DNA from: Cocos nucifera
Taxonomy: Eukaryota; Streptophyta; Magnoliopsida; Arecales; Arecaceae
Length of the DNA: 64,000 bases
Direction: 5' to 3'
Assembly (NCBI GenBank): GCA_006176705.1
Contig: QRFJ01005784.1
Location: 186,001 to 250,000 of the forward strand
The notes under the pieces were generated by a model. The model was not told the origin of the DNA. It saw only the letters and a program-made list of their open reading frames with translations, and ran no database searches. A program made the translations under genes and the position numbers. The first letter of the stretch is position 1. The number at the start of each line of letters is the position of its first letter. Of the stretch, positions 52,767-64,000 are shown piece by piece.

Positions 52767-54707
52767 TGATGCGTGCTAATTTATAGCTATGGCAAGTGCA
52801 CCAGTCGATCAAGTAATAAAGTGAATGAGTAGAGTATCATCCCTAGAGGATTGGAAAATAAGTACTGAAAAGCTCTTTCCTATGCTTTATTTAGAAGATC
52901 GATTTATGAGAATAAAAAATTAAAGAACAAAATAAAAAATAATTAAATTTTTTTTAAGAAAATAGAGAGAGTGTAATTATTAGGGTTTTAAACTTAAGAG
53001 CAATGGATTACTAAGGCAATCGGTTCACCAACTCAGTCAATACAATATTCAGATTATTAGATTAATTTTATTTCATGTGACGGTGGAGTCTCCTAATTTA
53101 TTCACTATCCTTTGGTCCAGGCATAGCAAAACTATCAATATTTATTAATTATCCTTTGGTCCAGGTGTAATTTAAATAAATATTAATGCATTAAGTTTTG
53201 TGAAACCCTCTAATTAAAATACGCTGCGTCCAAAGCGCACTAAAATTCCCGCATGCATATGAATTCTAATTTGATTCATAATACAAGGTATATAATCAAG
53301 AAGCAATAACATAGATGTACTTGGTCCATAACATCTATGTTCATCAGATCAATTAGAATATGGTCAGTAATCTAAAAGCATTAAGATCAGATTTATATAT
53401 TCTTCATGAATAAAATTTAAAAATAAGTCATACTGAATATTGCTTCAAAAGAGTGGCTACACCTTAGCCTTAGTAAAAAAAATTTAGTTCATGATAATAA
53501 GTTCAAAAATAGAAAATAAAATAAAAAGCATAAAGAAATTATACTGTTTGATTGCTGAAATTGATTATCCGTTGCTCTTGGTATGGAAAACTTGATGAAG
53601 AAGAAGAGGCTCCTTGATCGATGTCTTGATTGTCGAATGAAATAAAAAATCCTTTTCTTTTTCTCTCAAATCTCTCCTCTTTCTACCTCTCTCCTCTCTT
53701 TTTCTTTTTTTTCTCTTTTTCTACTACTTCTCTCCTCTCTTTTTCTTTTTTTTTTTCTCTTTTTCTACTACTTCTCTCCTCTCTTTTTCTTTCTTTTCTC
53801 TTTTTCTGCTACTTCTCTCTTTTTTTTCTCTGACTCTATGGCTTCTTCTTTTTTTCTTCCCTTGCTTCCCTCTTTTTCTATGGCAACAACAGATTTTTGT
53901 TAGCTAAAAAATTGATTCTTCCCCAAATTCCTTTAGAAATTAGGTTTAAGACATCCCAAAATAACTCAAACAAGAATCTGGATAATTCTGATCGTTGGAT
54001 GTTGATCAAACGGTCCAAAAATCACTTAAAAACCCCTTAAAATAATCCAGATCAAGTCGGATTTCATGCCAGCCATTGGATCAATCGTTGGATTGAATCT
54101 GGGCCATCCGATCATGCATAAAGAAGGCTTCTGATCTTTAGTTTAACGTTGGGATGAATCTCAACCGTTGGATCTCGATCGGGAGCTGCGGATGTCGTTC
54201 ATCAGCGCTTTCTTTTCGACCGTCCGATCAAGTTTCAGTGAAAGGTGCCCATTGGATTAGACAAAATTCCCAAATTACCCTCTATAGACTATGCACGAGT
54301 TTGGTGTTGCATGGACCACCGCGTTCTTCAGCCAATTAGTGTGCACTTCTTGATGTGAAATTCCCAAAATGCCCTCCTATTGGTCCACCGTACGCCGTAA
54401 AAAATGCTGACGTCAGCGCTGCATCGGTGGGTCAGTCTGCTGTTGTGGTTGAACCGGGCCGAACCGCTGAGCTGATTTTCTGAACCGCTTTGAACCGAAC
54501 CCATTTTTTTTTTTTTGAAATTTAATTTTGGGCTCATTTGAAGTCCGTTTTGCTTGAAATTTATTTCATCTGAATCAGAAAAATAAGATCTCCACATTGG
54601 TGGCCTTCTTTCCTACATAAGATTAATAAAAGTATCAATTTTTAATGAAATAGATTAATTTATTTTATAATTTAATACTTTTATTAGTATATTTTTACCA
54701 CTTATCA
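52767..54707 (-). repeat. 5' LTR of element J
   Basis: A 1,941-bp LTR, a partner of 47276-49192. It has three pyrimidine-rich 41-44-bp units (53688-53728, 53729-53772, 53773-53813) against two in the other LTR. It is followed by TCTAC. Confidence 0.9.
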
Positions 54708-54712
54708 TCTAC

Positions 54713-56549
54713 CTTCTCGTCGATGACTGGCTCGAAGCTGCAGTGGTGTGTTTGATTTTTTGACCTGAGGTGTATTGACAGTTCACCTTGAGGGTGTTGT
54801 ATTTTGACTACACCATTACTCGATCTCCTAGCCATTCGAAATTCTGAGGTGTATATTGGCCATAACATGTTCATTGTAGAAATTGGATTGCACCAAGAGG
54901 AAATCTATCTACCTCGGTAGATGAGGAGTAGCCCTATGATGATCATGAGAATCAAGTCCATAAGCTCATGGCCATGGCAGAGTGAAATAATAGAAAGAGT
55001 TTTTATTAAGATTTTTACATCAGACTTGAATTGAATGATTGATCATATGATAGAAATTAGGATTTGACGAGTTCACCTTAACCCTAATCTGATCGGGGCT
55101 TAAGATAGAAGAACTTAATCATACATGTAACTGTACCAAGAGGTTCATTTTTAGTTTTGATGGATTGCCACTATATACTGCTAGGTGTCACTGGTGGATT
55201 TTGGAAGCAATTAGAATGATTTGGATGAGTTATCTGAATCAAAAAAGTTTTGATCCATCGAAAGGTGTTTCGATGATGTCGTTGATAGAAATCATGACAT
55301 ATCCCATTACCATACAGAACTAAATCTAACTGGATCACACAAATAAGGATTTTGATCTAGATATCATTAATTGGACTAACCCAGTTCAATTGATTTGAAT
55401 TAGATTTAATTAGGTTCAAGAAAATCGTGCTAGCACACGATTGAGCCTAATGTTCTCCTTCTACAATCATCAAAAGTTATCTCGACTGAGCAAAATATGT
55501 TTGGGCTGACTCAAGTATCTTTACTTGGTCTGACTGAAGCTTGTCTAGGTTAGAAAATGATTATCTTAATTTATGAGATAAATTTGAGGCAACACCTATC
55601 ATTTTCCATCATCTGCTAATTCTTATCTTTTGACTTTGGTCAAACGTTGACCTTTGACACTTAGACATTTACCCATGTGTTATGCATCCATAGAGGAGTA
55701 GATAGGGGCTTGTCCCCTTGCTAGAAAGAGGAAAGAAGGGGGCACATGCCTAGAGAGACGTGCACCCAAAGATAGGGACGCCTGGAGTCCCATATAGATG
55801 GGACTCTAGGTTGCTTCTTGGAATCAAATTAGGTGGCGCCAAAGGACTCTACTTTGACCAGTCTTGGCGCCACCTAAGGGTGTTGGAGAGGGACTCTCAT
55901 CTGATTGGATCAGGTGATATCATTCCATCAATCAAATTTAGATCTGATTGCATGAAGAGACATGATTGGCCGAGATGATGTGGCACTGCATGGTGCAGCA
56001 GGATCTATATAAATCCTATCTGCGCCAAGCTTTAGAGAGGTTCTTCTTTTGCGTATGCTACATTGCTCTCTCCTTCTCTCCTCCATGCCTTTCTCTAATC
56101 CTCTCTCTTCTCTCGATGCTCAAGGGTCTTTGGGCTTCAATTTGGTGCGATCCAGGCAAGAAAAAGGTGACAAGAAAGAAAGAAGGCAGCACTGCTGCAA
56201 GAGACGATATCGAATCTTCAAAAGTTATTTTGAAGATCTTCAAGATCAGATTCAGATCTAATCTTTGGAGGAAAGATTGAGAAGAAGGAGATATCCAAAT
56301 TTTGCCCGAGTCGATACTGGTAGAGGCCAGACGATTGCGTGGCTACATCTAGAACCTCAGGCAATCAGCAGGATCATCATAGGATAATAAGATTATCCAA
56401 GAATAAGATATAAATTAAATCTAATTTAATTTATTTTATTAGATCCATTAAGTTAGATCTAATTTAGATTAATTTTTTTTTTTAAAATATTTTTTTGATC
56501 AAATCAGATCTGAACGAACCTAACCCAAGAAACATATTTTTTTTCTTCA
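54713..56549 (+). repeat. Element C 5' LTR, piece 2 of 2
   Basis: It continues the LTR after J (CTTCTCGTCGATGACTGG) to TTTTCTTCA. With piece 1 the LTR is about 2.24 kb, as in B and G. A TATA box is at 56006-56014. Confidence 0.88.
56006..56014 (+). promoter_or_regulatory. TATA box in C 5' LTR
   Basis: TATATAAAT in the context GGATC-TATATAAAT-CC, aligned with the TATAAATA of G and B. Confidence 0.7.
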
Positions 56550-56564
56550 ACTAGTATCAGAGCC
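56550..56564 (+). other. Primer-binding site of C
   Basis: ACTAGTATCAGAGCC directly follows the LTR; TAGTATCAGAGC is one base off the initiator-Met site. Confidence 0.88.
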
Positions 56565-58427
56565 AGGTTTCCATAAATTATTTAGATCTAAGTTTAATTT
56601 AATTTTAATCTAATAATTAGATGATTTTATATGTCATATGAGATATGATTAGATCTGAAATTAAAAAAATTAAAATTAAATAATTTAGATCTAAGTTCTA
56701 TAAGATGCATGACTAGTTGTAGAATGGAATTATTCTATCTATAGTCTTGCATGATCATAATTTAATTTAATTAAATTATAATTTTATATTAATTTATTTA
56801 TTATTTTTTAATATTATAAATATTATAATAAGATTTAAAAAATAAAAAATAAAAATATTTAATTTTTAATTCATATGAGATATGATGAATGCATGTTTAG
56901 ACTAGTTGTAGAATAGTTCTACATAATTATCTAGAATAAAATTTATTTTGATGTGATAAATTTAAATTTAATTTTTTAGATAAGTATAAGATAATTTAGA
57001 TCTAAAAATATGCATGATATAATACATGAGATGTATGCAAAACATGTTTATAGTTAGATTAATTTTTATATATGAGATATATGAAGTAGATCTAATTAGT
57101 TTTGTAGTTTTTATATTTCTGATTAAGACGTTCCACTTGGCCGTTCGGTCATAAAAATAAAGTAGGGTTTAAATGCCCTCTCCTTCTATTCGATGAGGTA
57201 TTCTTATAATGTATAGGGGTGCTGTGCGTTCGTCCTTAATCAGAAATCAAGAACTTATTTTCTGCAAAATCCTAGATCCTAAAATCCTAAGATTTTATTT
57301 ACATGTTTTATTTGTAAACCCTAAACTTAATTAAGAATTAAGATTATGAAATATATATTAGATCTAAAATTAAGAATTTTAGATCTAAGACATATTCATA
57401 AAATTGGGTTCGAACTTAGGTAGCTCAATTAGGTCTAAGCGATTGATCAAATCGAATCAAAAGTTGGTTAGATGGGATCAAGAGTGCTTAAATTGACCAG
57501 CCTAATAGGATTAAGTCTGAATCAAGATCGAATCATATGAGTGATCGATCAAGCTAAGACCTAATTAGGCTCAGTGGTTAGAGTTTGAATTATAGGCTAA
57601 TCTGATTGATTTTGGCTCAATAATTTGGTGTCTAAGGTAAGTTTGGTAGATACAACCGACTGATTTTTAATTGGGAGCTACTTAACTCAAATGCATTCTT
57701 ATCGAGTTAATGGCATATCCCTTCCACTGGTCTCACTTATCTGGCCATATTTGTTGGCTCAGTCGTGATCTAAGGTGGCCAATAATCTGAGCTAACCCAT
57801 GCCACTAGGTTAGTCATATTGGTTATGACTATGTCAAGTCTAGTTTAATGAGACCTAAATCAAATCTTCCTAAGAAAAGATTAAGTCTAAGGTCTTCCAC
57901 CATTATAGATATACGAGCCCTTTCTAGGGTTGATTATTCTTGACCGGTTACAGTGGTTCAGTTGCACCAGAAAGATGCAACCATATCTATTAGGCATTGG
58001 ATGCTATGGGCTGGAGGATTGATTGGGCTCAATATTCTGGATATGATGAGAGACTCAATTAAGAATCCAATCTATGCAAATGGTGGGTCTGACTTAACTA
58101 AGGAGTAGATCAATATTTCGAGTGTGGTGAGATTCATGAATTAGAGATCAAGTTTGGATCCACCATGATTAGAGAATCATTGGATAAGAGTTGTACTCAT
58201 TGGCTAATCCATCACCAATAACTGTTAGGTGAGGTGATGAGTCAGTTGGTGGGACCGCACCATCCACTAGAAATCATTAATCATGAAGATTTTCACATCT
58301 CTACAGAGAGAGTGTAGGGATTTAAGAAAATAGTGAGAGCTAATTTGTTTAAAAATAAAACTCCTAAATAAATTGGTCAAGTATTAATTACAATATCTAA
58401 CTAGAAACTTTGACTCTCTACAGAAAA
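56565..58427 (+). mobile_element. Element C untranslated leader
   Basis: 1.86 kb, collinear with the B leader. It contains the donor inverted repeat (57635-57742) and the acceptor-like TTTGACTCTCTACAG ending at 58423, just before the gag start position, where ATG has become ATA (58428-58430). The predicted intron of 787 nt compares with 791 in B. Confidence 0.8.
57635..57742 (+). promoter_or_regulatory. Leader 5' splice donor in an inverted repeat (C)
   Basis: GTGTCTAAG|GTAAGTTTGG has its intron start at 57637. AGGTAAGT (57635-57642) faces ACTTATCT (57735-57742) 92 nt away; the single change keeps pairing as G-U in RNA. The nested stem is weaker here. Confidence 0.5.
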
Positions 58428-59746
58428 ATATCTGCATCCAATTCACTAGCACGTATCCTAGACACCCATAGACTGACCGAATTCAATTACAAGGATTGGC
58501 TCCAAAACTTTAAAATCATTTTGGATTTCAAGAAGTTAACTCATGTATTAGATTAGGATCTTTCTACTTTACCAGCTCGTCCATCTGTTGAACAGAGAGC
58601 ATCTCTTTATAAGTGGACGGACGAAGATAATAAGGCCAGATATTACATATTGGGCTCGATGTCTGATGAGCTTCAATGCCAACATGAAGATATCAAGACT
58701 GTCCGCCAAATGTTGGCTTACCTACAAGAGATGTTTGGTGAATAGAGTCGTGCAGCTAAGTATCAAGTCACTAAATGACTATTCAAGGCTAAAAAAATGC
58801 ATGATGGACAGTCAGTCCAAGATTGTTGTCTGATGATGATCAAGAACTTGGAAGAGCTTGAGAAGCTCAGAGTGAAGTTGGACCTGAATCTACAGAATGA
58901 TATAATTCTATAATCTTTGACTGATGCATATTGCAGTTCATCATGAACTACCATATGCATAAACTTCAAAATTTTTTGACCGAGCTTATGAACATGCTAG
59001 TTACTGCTGAGCTTTCGATGAAAGGTTCTAAAGGCTTAGTGCTTGCTATGGAATGGACTTCTTCTAAGAGAAAGTCTTTTGGAAAGAAAAAGAAGTCTAT
59101 GAAAAGGCAAAAGATGGAAGAAGGAAAGAAGAAAAAGGCAGAGCTGAAAAAGAAGGCCGCTGACAAAGAAAAGTATTTTCATTACAACACTGACAGCCAC
59201 TGGAAGCGAAACTGTCCTACATACCTGGCCATCTTGAAGAATAAGAAGGAGGCAGGTCCTTTTGGAGGTATGCTCATTATTGATTCTAACCTTATGATTT
59301 CTTTTGCATCCAGTTGGATGCTTGACTTTGGTTCTAGTGCTCATTTATGCACTTCTATGCAGGGTCTTGAGGATAGCAGGAGACTGAGGGATGGTGAGAT
59401 GATCCTGCGCATCAGAAATGGAGCAAGAGTTGCTGCTGTGGCCGTGGGAACATATCCTCTTCGACTACCATATGGTTTAGACTTAGTATTAAAATATTAT
59501 TGTTATATGCCTACAGTAAGCAGAAATTTGTTTTTTGTTTCATGCCTAGCACTAGAAGGCTATGTAATTAGTTTTCTTAAGGACCATTATAACATTCTTT
59601 ATGAAAGAAATAAAATTGCAAGTGATTTCCTTATTAACGGTCTTTACCAGTTACATATTGATGTATCTATTTTTAATATTGAGCAAAATGAGAATGCCAT
59701 AAATGACCTAGGGATAGTCCAAAGGATAGGTATCTATGGCACCTAA
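58428..59746 (+). pseudogene. Element C gag and protease
   Basis: Gag begins at 58428 with ATA in place of ATG (then SASNSLARILDTHRLT) and has stops in the first 500 bp. From 58931 it is open for 271 residues: MNYHMHKLQNFLTELMNML, a Lys-rich stretch, and the zinc knuckle YFHYNTDSHWKRNC, in which both leading Cys are Tyr. The protease shows SSWMLDFGSSAHLCTSMQGL, with the active-site Ser/Thr replaced by Phe, then AAVAVGTYPLRLPYG and NLFFVSCLALEGYVISF. The same domain order as B, clearly more decayed. Frame closes at 59746 before the gag-pre-integrase block. Confidence 0.88.
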
Positions 59747-59749
59747 GAC

Positions 59750-60560
59750 TAGGTCATATAGCAGAAGATAGGGCAAACAAACTGAAGAAAATTGGACTAT
59801 TGAGTCCATTAACTTTCGAGTCATATCCAATTTATGAATCTTGTCTTCATGGCAAAATGACTAAGCTCTCTTTTGTAGGACATGAGGAAAGGGCCATGGA
59901 TCTTCTTGCCCTAGTACATACTGATGTATGCGGTCTATTTGATATGCCGACTAGAGGCAACTTTATCTACTTCATAACCTTTACCAATGATTTATCTACG
60001 TATGGGTATGTGTATCTTATGAGACACAAGTCTGAAGCTTTTGAAAAGTTTAAAAAATTCAAACATAAAGTAGAGAAGCAAACTAGAAAACCCATTAAGG
60101 TTCTTCGATCAGATCGAGGAGGTGAATACTTTAATCAGGAATTTCTAGACTATCTCAAGAAAAATGACATAATCTCTCAATGGACTCCACCTAGAATACC
60201 TCAACTCAACGAAATTTCAGAATGGAGGAACCGGACCCTATTAGATATAGTCCGATCCATGATGAGCTTCATAGACCTTCTTGATTTTTTTTGGAAACAT
60301 AGTTTGCTAACTGCAATATACTTACTAAATAAGGTTCCTTCTAAAACCGTTCCTACCACACCGTATGAGATATGGCATGGTAAGAAACCAAGTCTGAGTC
60401 ATCTCAGAATTTGGGATTGTCCGGCTCATATCAAAAGACAACAAGCGGACAAGTTAGACATAGGTCCTTTAGAGCTCGATTTATAGGATATCCTAAAGAA
60501 TCATTAGGATATTATTTCTATATTTCGGAAGATCATAATGTGATTATGAGTCGACATGCC
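59750..60560 (+). pseudogene. Element C integrase
   Basis: Gag-pre-integrase: LRLGHIAEDRANKL, with the Cys pair partly lost (YPIYESCLHGKMTKL). Integrase core: VHTDVCGLF, RSDRGGEYF and NEISEWRNRTLLDIV hold the three acidic catalytic residues. It is open from 59800 to 60486, with a C-terminal LSHLRIWDCPAHIKRQQ, then a frameshift before IGYPKESLGYYFY. The sequence agrees residue by residue with B in most places. Confidence 0.9.
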
Positions 60561-60699
60561 ATTTTTCTTAAAAAATAGTTTATTCAAGATAGCGGCATTG
60601 GAAAGCATATCAAGCTCGAGGAGAAAGTCTCATAAGAGCAATAAGCTAAGGACCAAATGAAACCAAATTAGGTTGAGCTAATTCAATCACTACCTCCTC

Positions 60700-61900
60700 C
60701 ACCTCGTAGATTGAAAATGATTTCCCATCCTCCTGAGTACTTATGTACTATTTCAGAGAAAGTAGAGAAAATGTTTCTCATAGGTAATGGGGTTCATGGT
60801 GATGATCCCAAAACCTATGATGAGGCGATATCGGATATCGATTCTGAGAAATGGTTAGAGAAAATGAAGTCAGAAATTGACTCGATGCACTCAAACTAAG
60901 TCTGGACCTTGGTAGATCCACCAGAAGGTATAGTACCTATTGGATGTAAATGGATCTACAAGAGAAAGATTGGTGCAGATGGGAATGTGGAGACATTCAA
61001 AGCTAGATTAGTGGCAAAAGGGTATAGTCAATGCAAAGGCATTGACTATTAGGATATCTTTTCGTCAATAGCTATGCTAAAATCCATCCATACATTGCTT
61101 GCTATTGCAGCCTATTTTGATTATGAAATATGGCAAATAGACGTAAAAATAGCATTCTTAAATGGATACATTGAGGAAGATATTTATATGGAACAGTCGC
61201 TAGGTTTTACATCCAGTGATGCTGATCACAAGGTATGCAAACTACAAAGGTCCATATATGGACTTAAGCAAGCATCTCGGAGTTGGAATACTCATGATCA
61301 AATTATTTGGTTTCATCAAAAATGAGGAGGAACCATGTATCTTCAAAAAGATCAGTGAGAGCACTGTTATTTTTCTCGTATTGTACGTGGATGATATCCT
61401 TCTTATTGGGAATGAAATTCTCATGTTAACCATAGTTAAAATATAGTTATCCAAAGAATTCTCCATGAAAGACCTAGGAGAAGCATCCTATATTCTAGGA
61501 ATTAAGGTCTATAGAGACAGACCGAATAGGATGCTAGGACTTTCATAGAAGATGTACATAGAGGAAGTGCTAAAGAGGTTTAGCATGAAAAATTCTAAGA
61601 AGGGTTTGGTATCCTTCAGACATGGCATTCATCTCTCCAAGAAGATGTGCCCTAGCACATTTAGGAGATAGAATGCATGAATAAGATCCCTTATGCTTCA
61701 GCAATAGGAAGCCTCATGTCTGCCATGTTATGTATGCGCGACCTGATATAGCCCATGCTATGAGTATCACGAGCAGATATCAGTCGAATTTAGGTGAAGA
61801 ATACTAGACTTCTGTGAAATATATCCTTAAGTACTTGAGAAGAACTAAGGATATGTTGTTGGTTTTTGGTAAAGGAGAACTCCAAGTCTAGGGGTATATA
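60700..61900 (+). pseudogene. Element C reverse transcriptase
   Basis: RT blocks: KWLEKMKSEIDSMHSN then a stop, GCKWIYKRKIGADGNVE, DVKIAFLNGYIEEDIYMEQ, SIYGLKQASRSWNT, a frameshift that swaps the next codons, then YVDDILLIGN with YVDD at 61384-61395. The connection region (PYASAIGSLM, then a frameshift at RDLI) is broken. Stops fall at CAG- and CGA-type codons, as expected from deamination. Non-functional overall, though the catalytic box is kept. Confidence 0.88.
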
Positions 61901-62365
61901 GACTCAGATTTTATGTCCGATGTAGATGATTGAAAGTCGATATCTGAGAGTCTGTTTGTATGTAATGATGGTGCTGTCAGTTGGAAGAGTTTCAAGTAGA
62001 TAGTGATAGCAGATTCCACCATGGAAGCAGAATAAATCGTTGCATCAGAAGCTACAAAGGAGGCATTCTGGTATAAAAAGTTTGCCGTAGAGATCGGAGT
62101 GATGTCATTAGATGCCATTCCTCTTTACTGCAACAACAATAGCGCCATAGCCCTTGCTAAGGAGCCGAGGTCTCATTATAAATCTAAGCACATTGAGCGA
62201 CGATACCACCTCATCCGCGATTACCTTAAGATGGATTACGTCGAGGTCAAGAGAGTCAACTCTATAGACAATGCGGCAGACCCACTCATAAAGCCGTTGG
62301 GCCAACAGAAGATCGAAGCCCATCTTGAGAAGATGGGACTTAGATTTGTAGTCAATTGGCTTTAG
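61901..62365 (+). pseudogene. Element C RNase H (full length, degraded)
   Basis: This copy retains the whole RNase H, unlike A and B: a broken SDFMSDVDD start, SWKSF, DSTMEAE, the ASEATKEAFWYKKFAVEIG region, then YCNNNSAIALAKEPRSH (the Asp of YCDN is Asn), SKHIERRYHLIRDYLKMD and DNAADPLIKPLGQQKIEAHLEKMG. The last 88 residues (62099-62365) are open. It is the reference used to size the deletions in A and B. Confidence 0.9.
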
Positions 62366-62368
62366 ATC

Positions 62369-62379
62369 AAGTGGGAGTT
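62369..62379 (+). other. Polypurine tract of C
   Basis: AAGTGGGAGTT directly before TGTTAGATATGGGTG. Confidence 0.88.
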
Positions 62380-64000
62380 TGTTAGATATGGGTGTCCTAG
62401 AAGCCAGAATTGGCTGACACTTATTGTACACTTCTAAGGATAAAATTATAATTTTGACTATAAATAATAAAATAGATTATTTTCTATCACAATGTGTATT
62501 TAGTGTTTGTGATACATCCCTTGAGTTAATGGTAATGATAATTCTTATTTTCAAAAGTTGAAAATTTAAGACATAAATTTTCGTTATTAACTCATAAAAT
62601 GCTTCCGACCGTAGAATCATCATGAGGATGGTGATTGATCCAAAATGTTAGTGTACAATCGCTTTTTTATAGTAGATGAGTCTTGAGTCTATGGTGTAGA
62701 GACACCAGAGCGAGAGTATAGGTACTCGTTAGAGAACGAGGGCACTAAGCAGGACCACCTCGAGTAGTTATAAGAAAGTCTACCTTCTCGTCGATGACTG
62801 GCTCGAAGCTGCAGTGGTGTGTTTGGTTCTTTGACTTGAAGTGCATCGACACTTCACCTTGAGGGTGTTATAGTTTGACTACATAATGACTCGATCTTCT
62901 AACCATTCAAAATCTTGAGGTGTATTTTGGGTATAGCATGTTCATTGTAGGAATTGGATTGCACCAAGAAAGAATCTATCTACCTCGGTAGATGAAAGTA
63001 GCCCTATGATGATCATGAGAATCAAGTCCATAAGCCCATGGCCATGGCAGAGTAAAATAATAGAAAGAATTTCTATTAAGATTTTTACATCGAACTTGAA
63101 TCGAATGATTAAATCATATGACAGAAATTAATGTTTGATAAGTTCACCTTAACCCTAATCTGATCGGGGCTCAAGATAGAAGAACTTAATCACATATGTA
63201 ACTGCACCAAGAGATTCATTTTTAGTTTTGATGGATTGCCACCATATACTGCTAGATGTCACTGGTGGATTTTGGAAGCAATTAGAATGATTTGGATGAT
63301 CGATCATTCTAGTTATCTCAATCAAAAAAGTTCTGATCAGAAAAGTTTTGATGATGTCGATGATAGAGATCATGACATATCCTATTACCATACCGAACTG
63401 AATCTAACTAGATCACACAAATAAGGGTTTGGATTTGGATATCATCAATTAGACTAATCCAGTTCAATTGATTTGAATTAGATTCAATTATGTTCAAGAA
63501 AATCGTGCTAGCACACGATTGAGCCTAATGTTCTCCTTCTACAATCATCAAAAGTTGTCTCGACTGAGCTAAATATATTTGGGCTCACTCAAGTATCTTT
63601 ACTTGGTTTGACTGGAGCTTGTCCAGATCAGAAAAGGATTGTCTTAATTTATGAGATAAATTTAAGACAACACCTACCATTTTTCGTCACCTGCTAATTC
63701 TTGTCTTTTGACTTTGGTCAAACGTTGATCTTTGATACTTAGACATCTGCCCATGTGTCATGCACCCATAGGAGAGCAGATAAAAGCTTGTCCCCTTGCT
63801 AGAAAGAGAAAAGAAGAGGTGCATGCCTAGGGAGGCGTGCGTCTAAAGATAGGGATGCTTGAAGTCCCATACAGATGGGACTCCAGGTTGCTTTTTGGAA
63901 TCAAACTAGGTGGCACCAAAGGACTCTACTTTGACCAATCTTGGCATCACCTAAGGGTGTTGGAGAGGGGGTCTCATCTGATTGGATCAGGTGATGTCAT
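62380..64000 (+). repeat. Element C 3' LTR (cut by window end)
   Basis: The first 1,621 bp of the LTR, matching piece 1 (46872-47275) and piece 2 (54713 on) of the 5' LTR. The window ends inside U3, before the TATA box. The target duplication of C and the rest of D's flank are therefore not visible. Confidence 0.9.

Larger units (their letters stand above)
47276..54707 (-). mobile_element. Element J, Athila-like gypsy without pol enzymes
   Basis: A minus-strand LTR element of 7.4 kb with a perfect TCTAC target duplication (47271-47275, 54708-54712) inside the 5' LTR of C. It has two LTRs of about 1.9 kb, a tRNA-Asp-type PBS, gag and protease, but no RT, RNase H or integrase; the space from 50308 to 49193 is non-coding. 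Gag and protease resemble Athila/Tat-group plant gypsy elements. It would need enzymes supplied by a full relative. Confidence 0.9.

Overview
This is plant nuclear DNA made almost entirely of LTR retrotransposons nested inside one another. I found no host protein-coding gene, rRNA, tRNA or CRISPR array. The coding remnants are plant-type: Ty1/copia gag-protease-integrase-RT-RNase H close to the Angela/BARE and Tork-like groups, and Ty3/gypsy gag-protease of Athila type. The copia elements use initiator-Met-type primer sites and the gypsy element a tRNA-Asp-type site. Long AT-rich LTRs of 1.6-2.5 kb suggest a large, repeat-rich monocot genome, possibly a palm. The species cannot be fixed from the sequence alone. 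Most coding remnants carry many stops, often of the CpG-to-TpG/CpA type expected of methylated, silenced repeats.

Layout, with letters of my own. 1-4217: element E, copia, minus strand (leader and 5' LTR; gag begins just off the left edge), inserted into F. 4218-7847: F, an old plus-strand copia pol remnant plus its 3' LTR. 7868-9165: a minus-strand remnant of a plant transposon-like protein. 9330-46871: D, a short non-autonomous element (LTR about 1 kb, internal about 0.45 kb), split into three 5' LTR pieces by A (9722-34583, plus) and B (34669-44896, minus). A is itself split by G (17088-23531, plus; it contains the truncated gypsy I) and by H (23916-31846, minus; a gag-only copia). From 46872 to beyond the window lies C, a plus-strand copia whose 5' LTR is split by J (47276-54707, minus; Athila-like, lacking RT, RNase H and integrase).

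Target-site duplications support most joins: AGGAC/AGAAC for A, CCATG/CCACA for G, CAGCA/TAGCA for H, GAGAG for B, TCTAC for J. Insertion order is therefore D, then A, then G, then I, a four-deep nest. A and E are one family, B, C and G another, I and J a third. B looks youngest: its LTRs differ at about 30 sites in 2.29 kb, counted by eye.

The best candidate for something undescribed is in the copia leaders. All four leaders available (A, B, C, E) carry a consensus 5' splice donor AAG|GTAAGT, and its 8-nt core is complementary to an 8-mer 91-93 nt downstream. Two copies keep the pairing by a G-U wobble. In A, B and C a CAG acceptor lies 2-4 nt before the gag start codon (its mutated position in C). 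This suggests a spliced leader intron of 790-890 nt with a donor held in a hairpin. Other points of interest are a primer-binding site expanded into a tandem array in D, a duplicated insertion junction around G, parallel RNase H deletions in A and B, and LTR minisatellites that differ between copies of a family.
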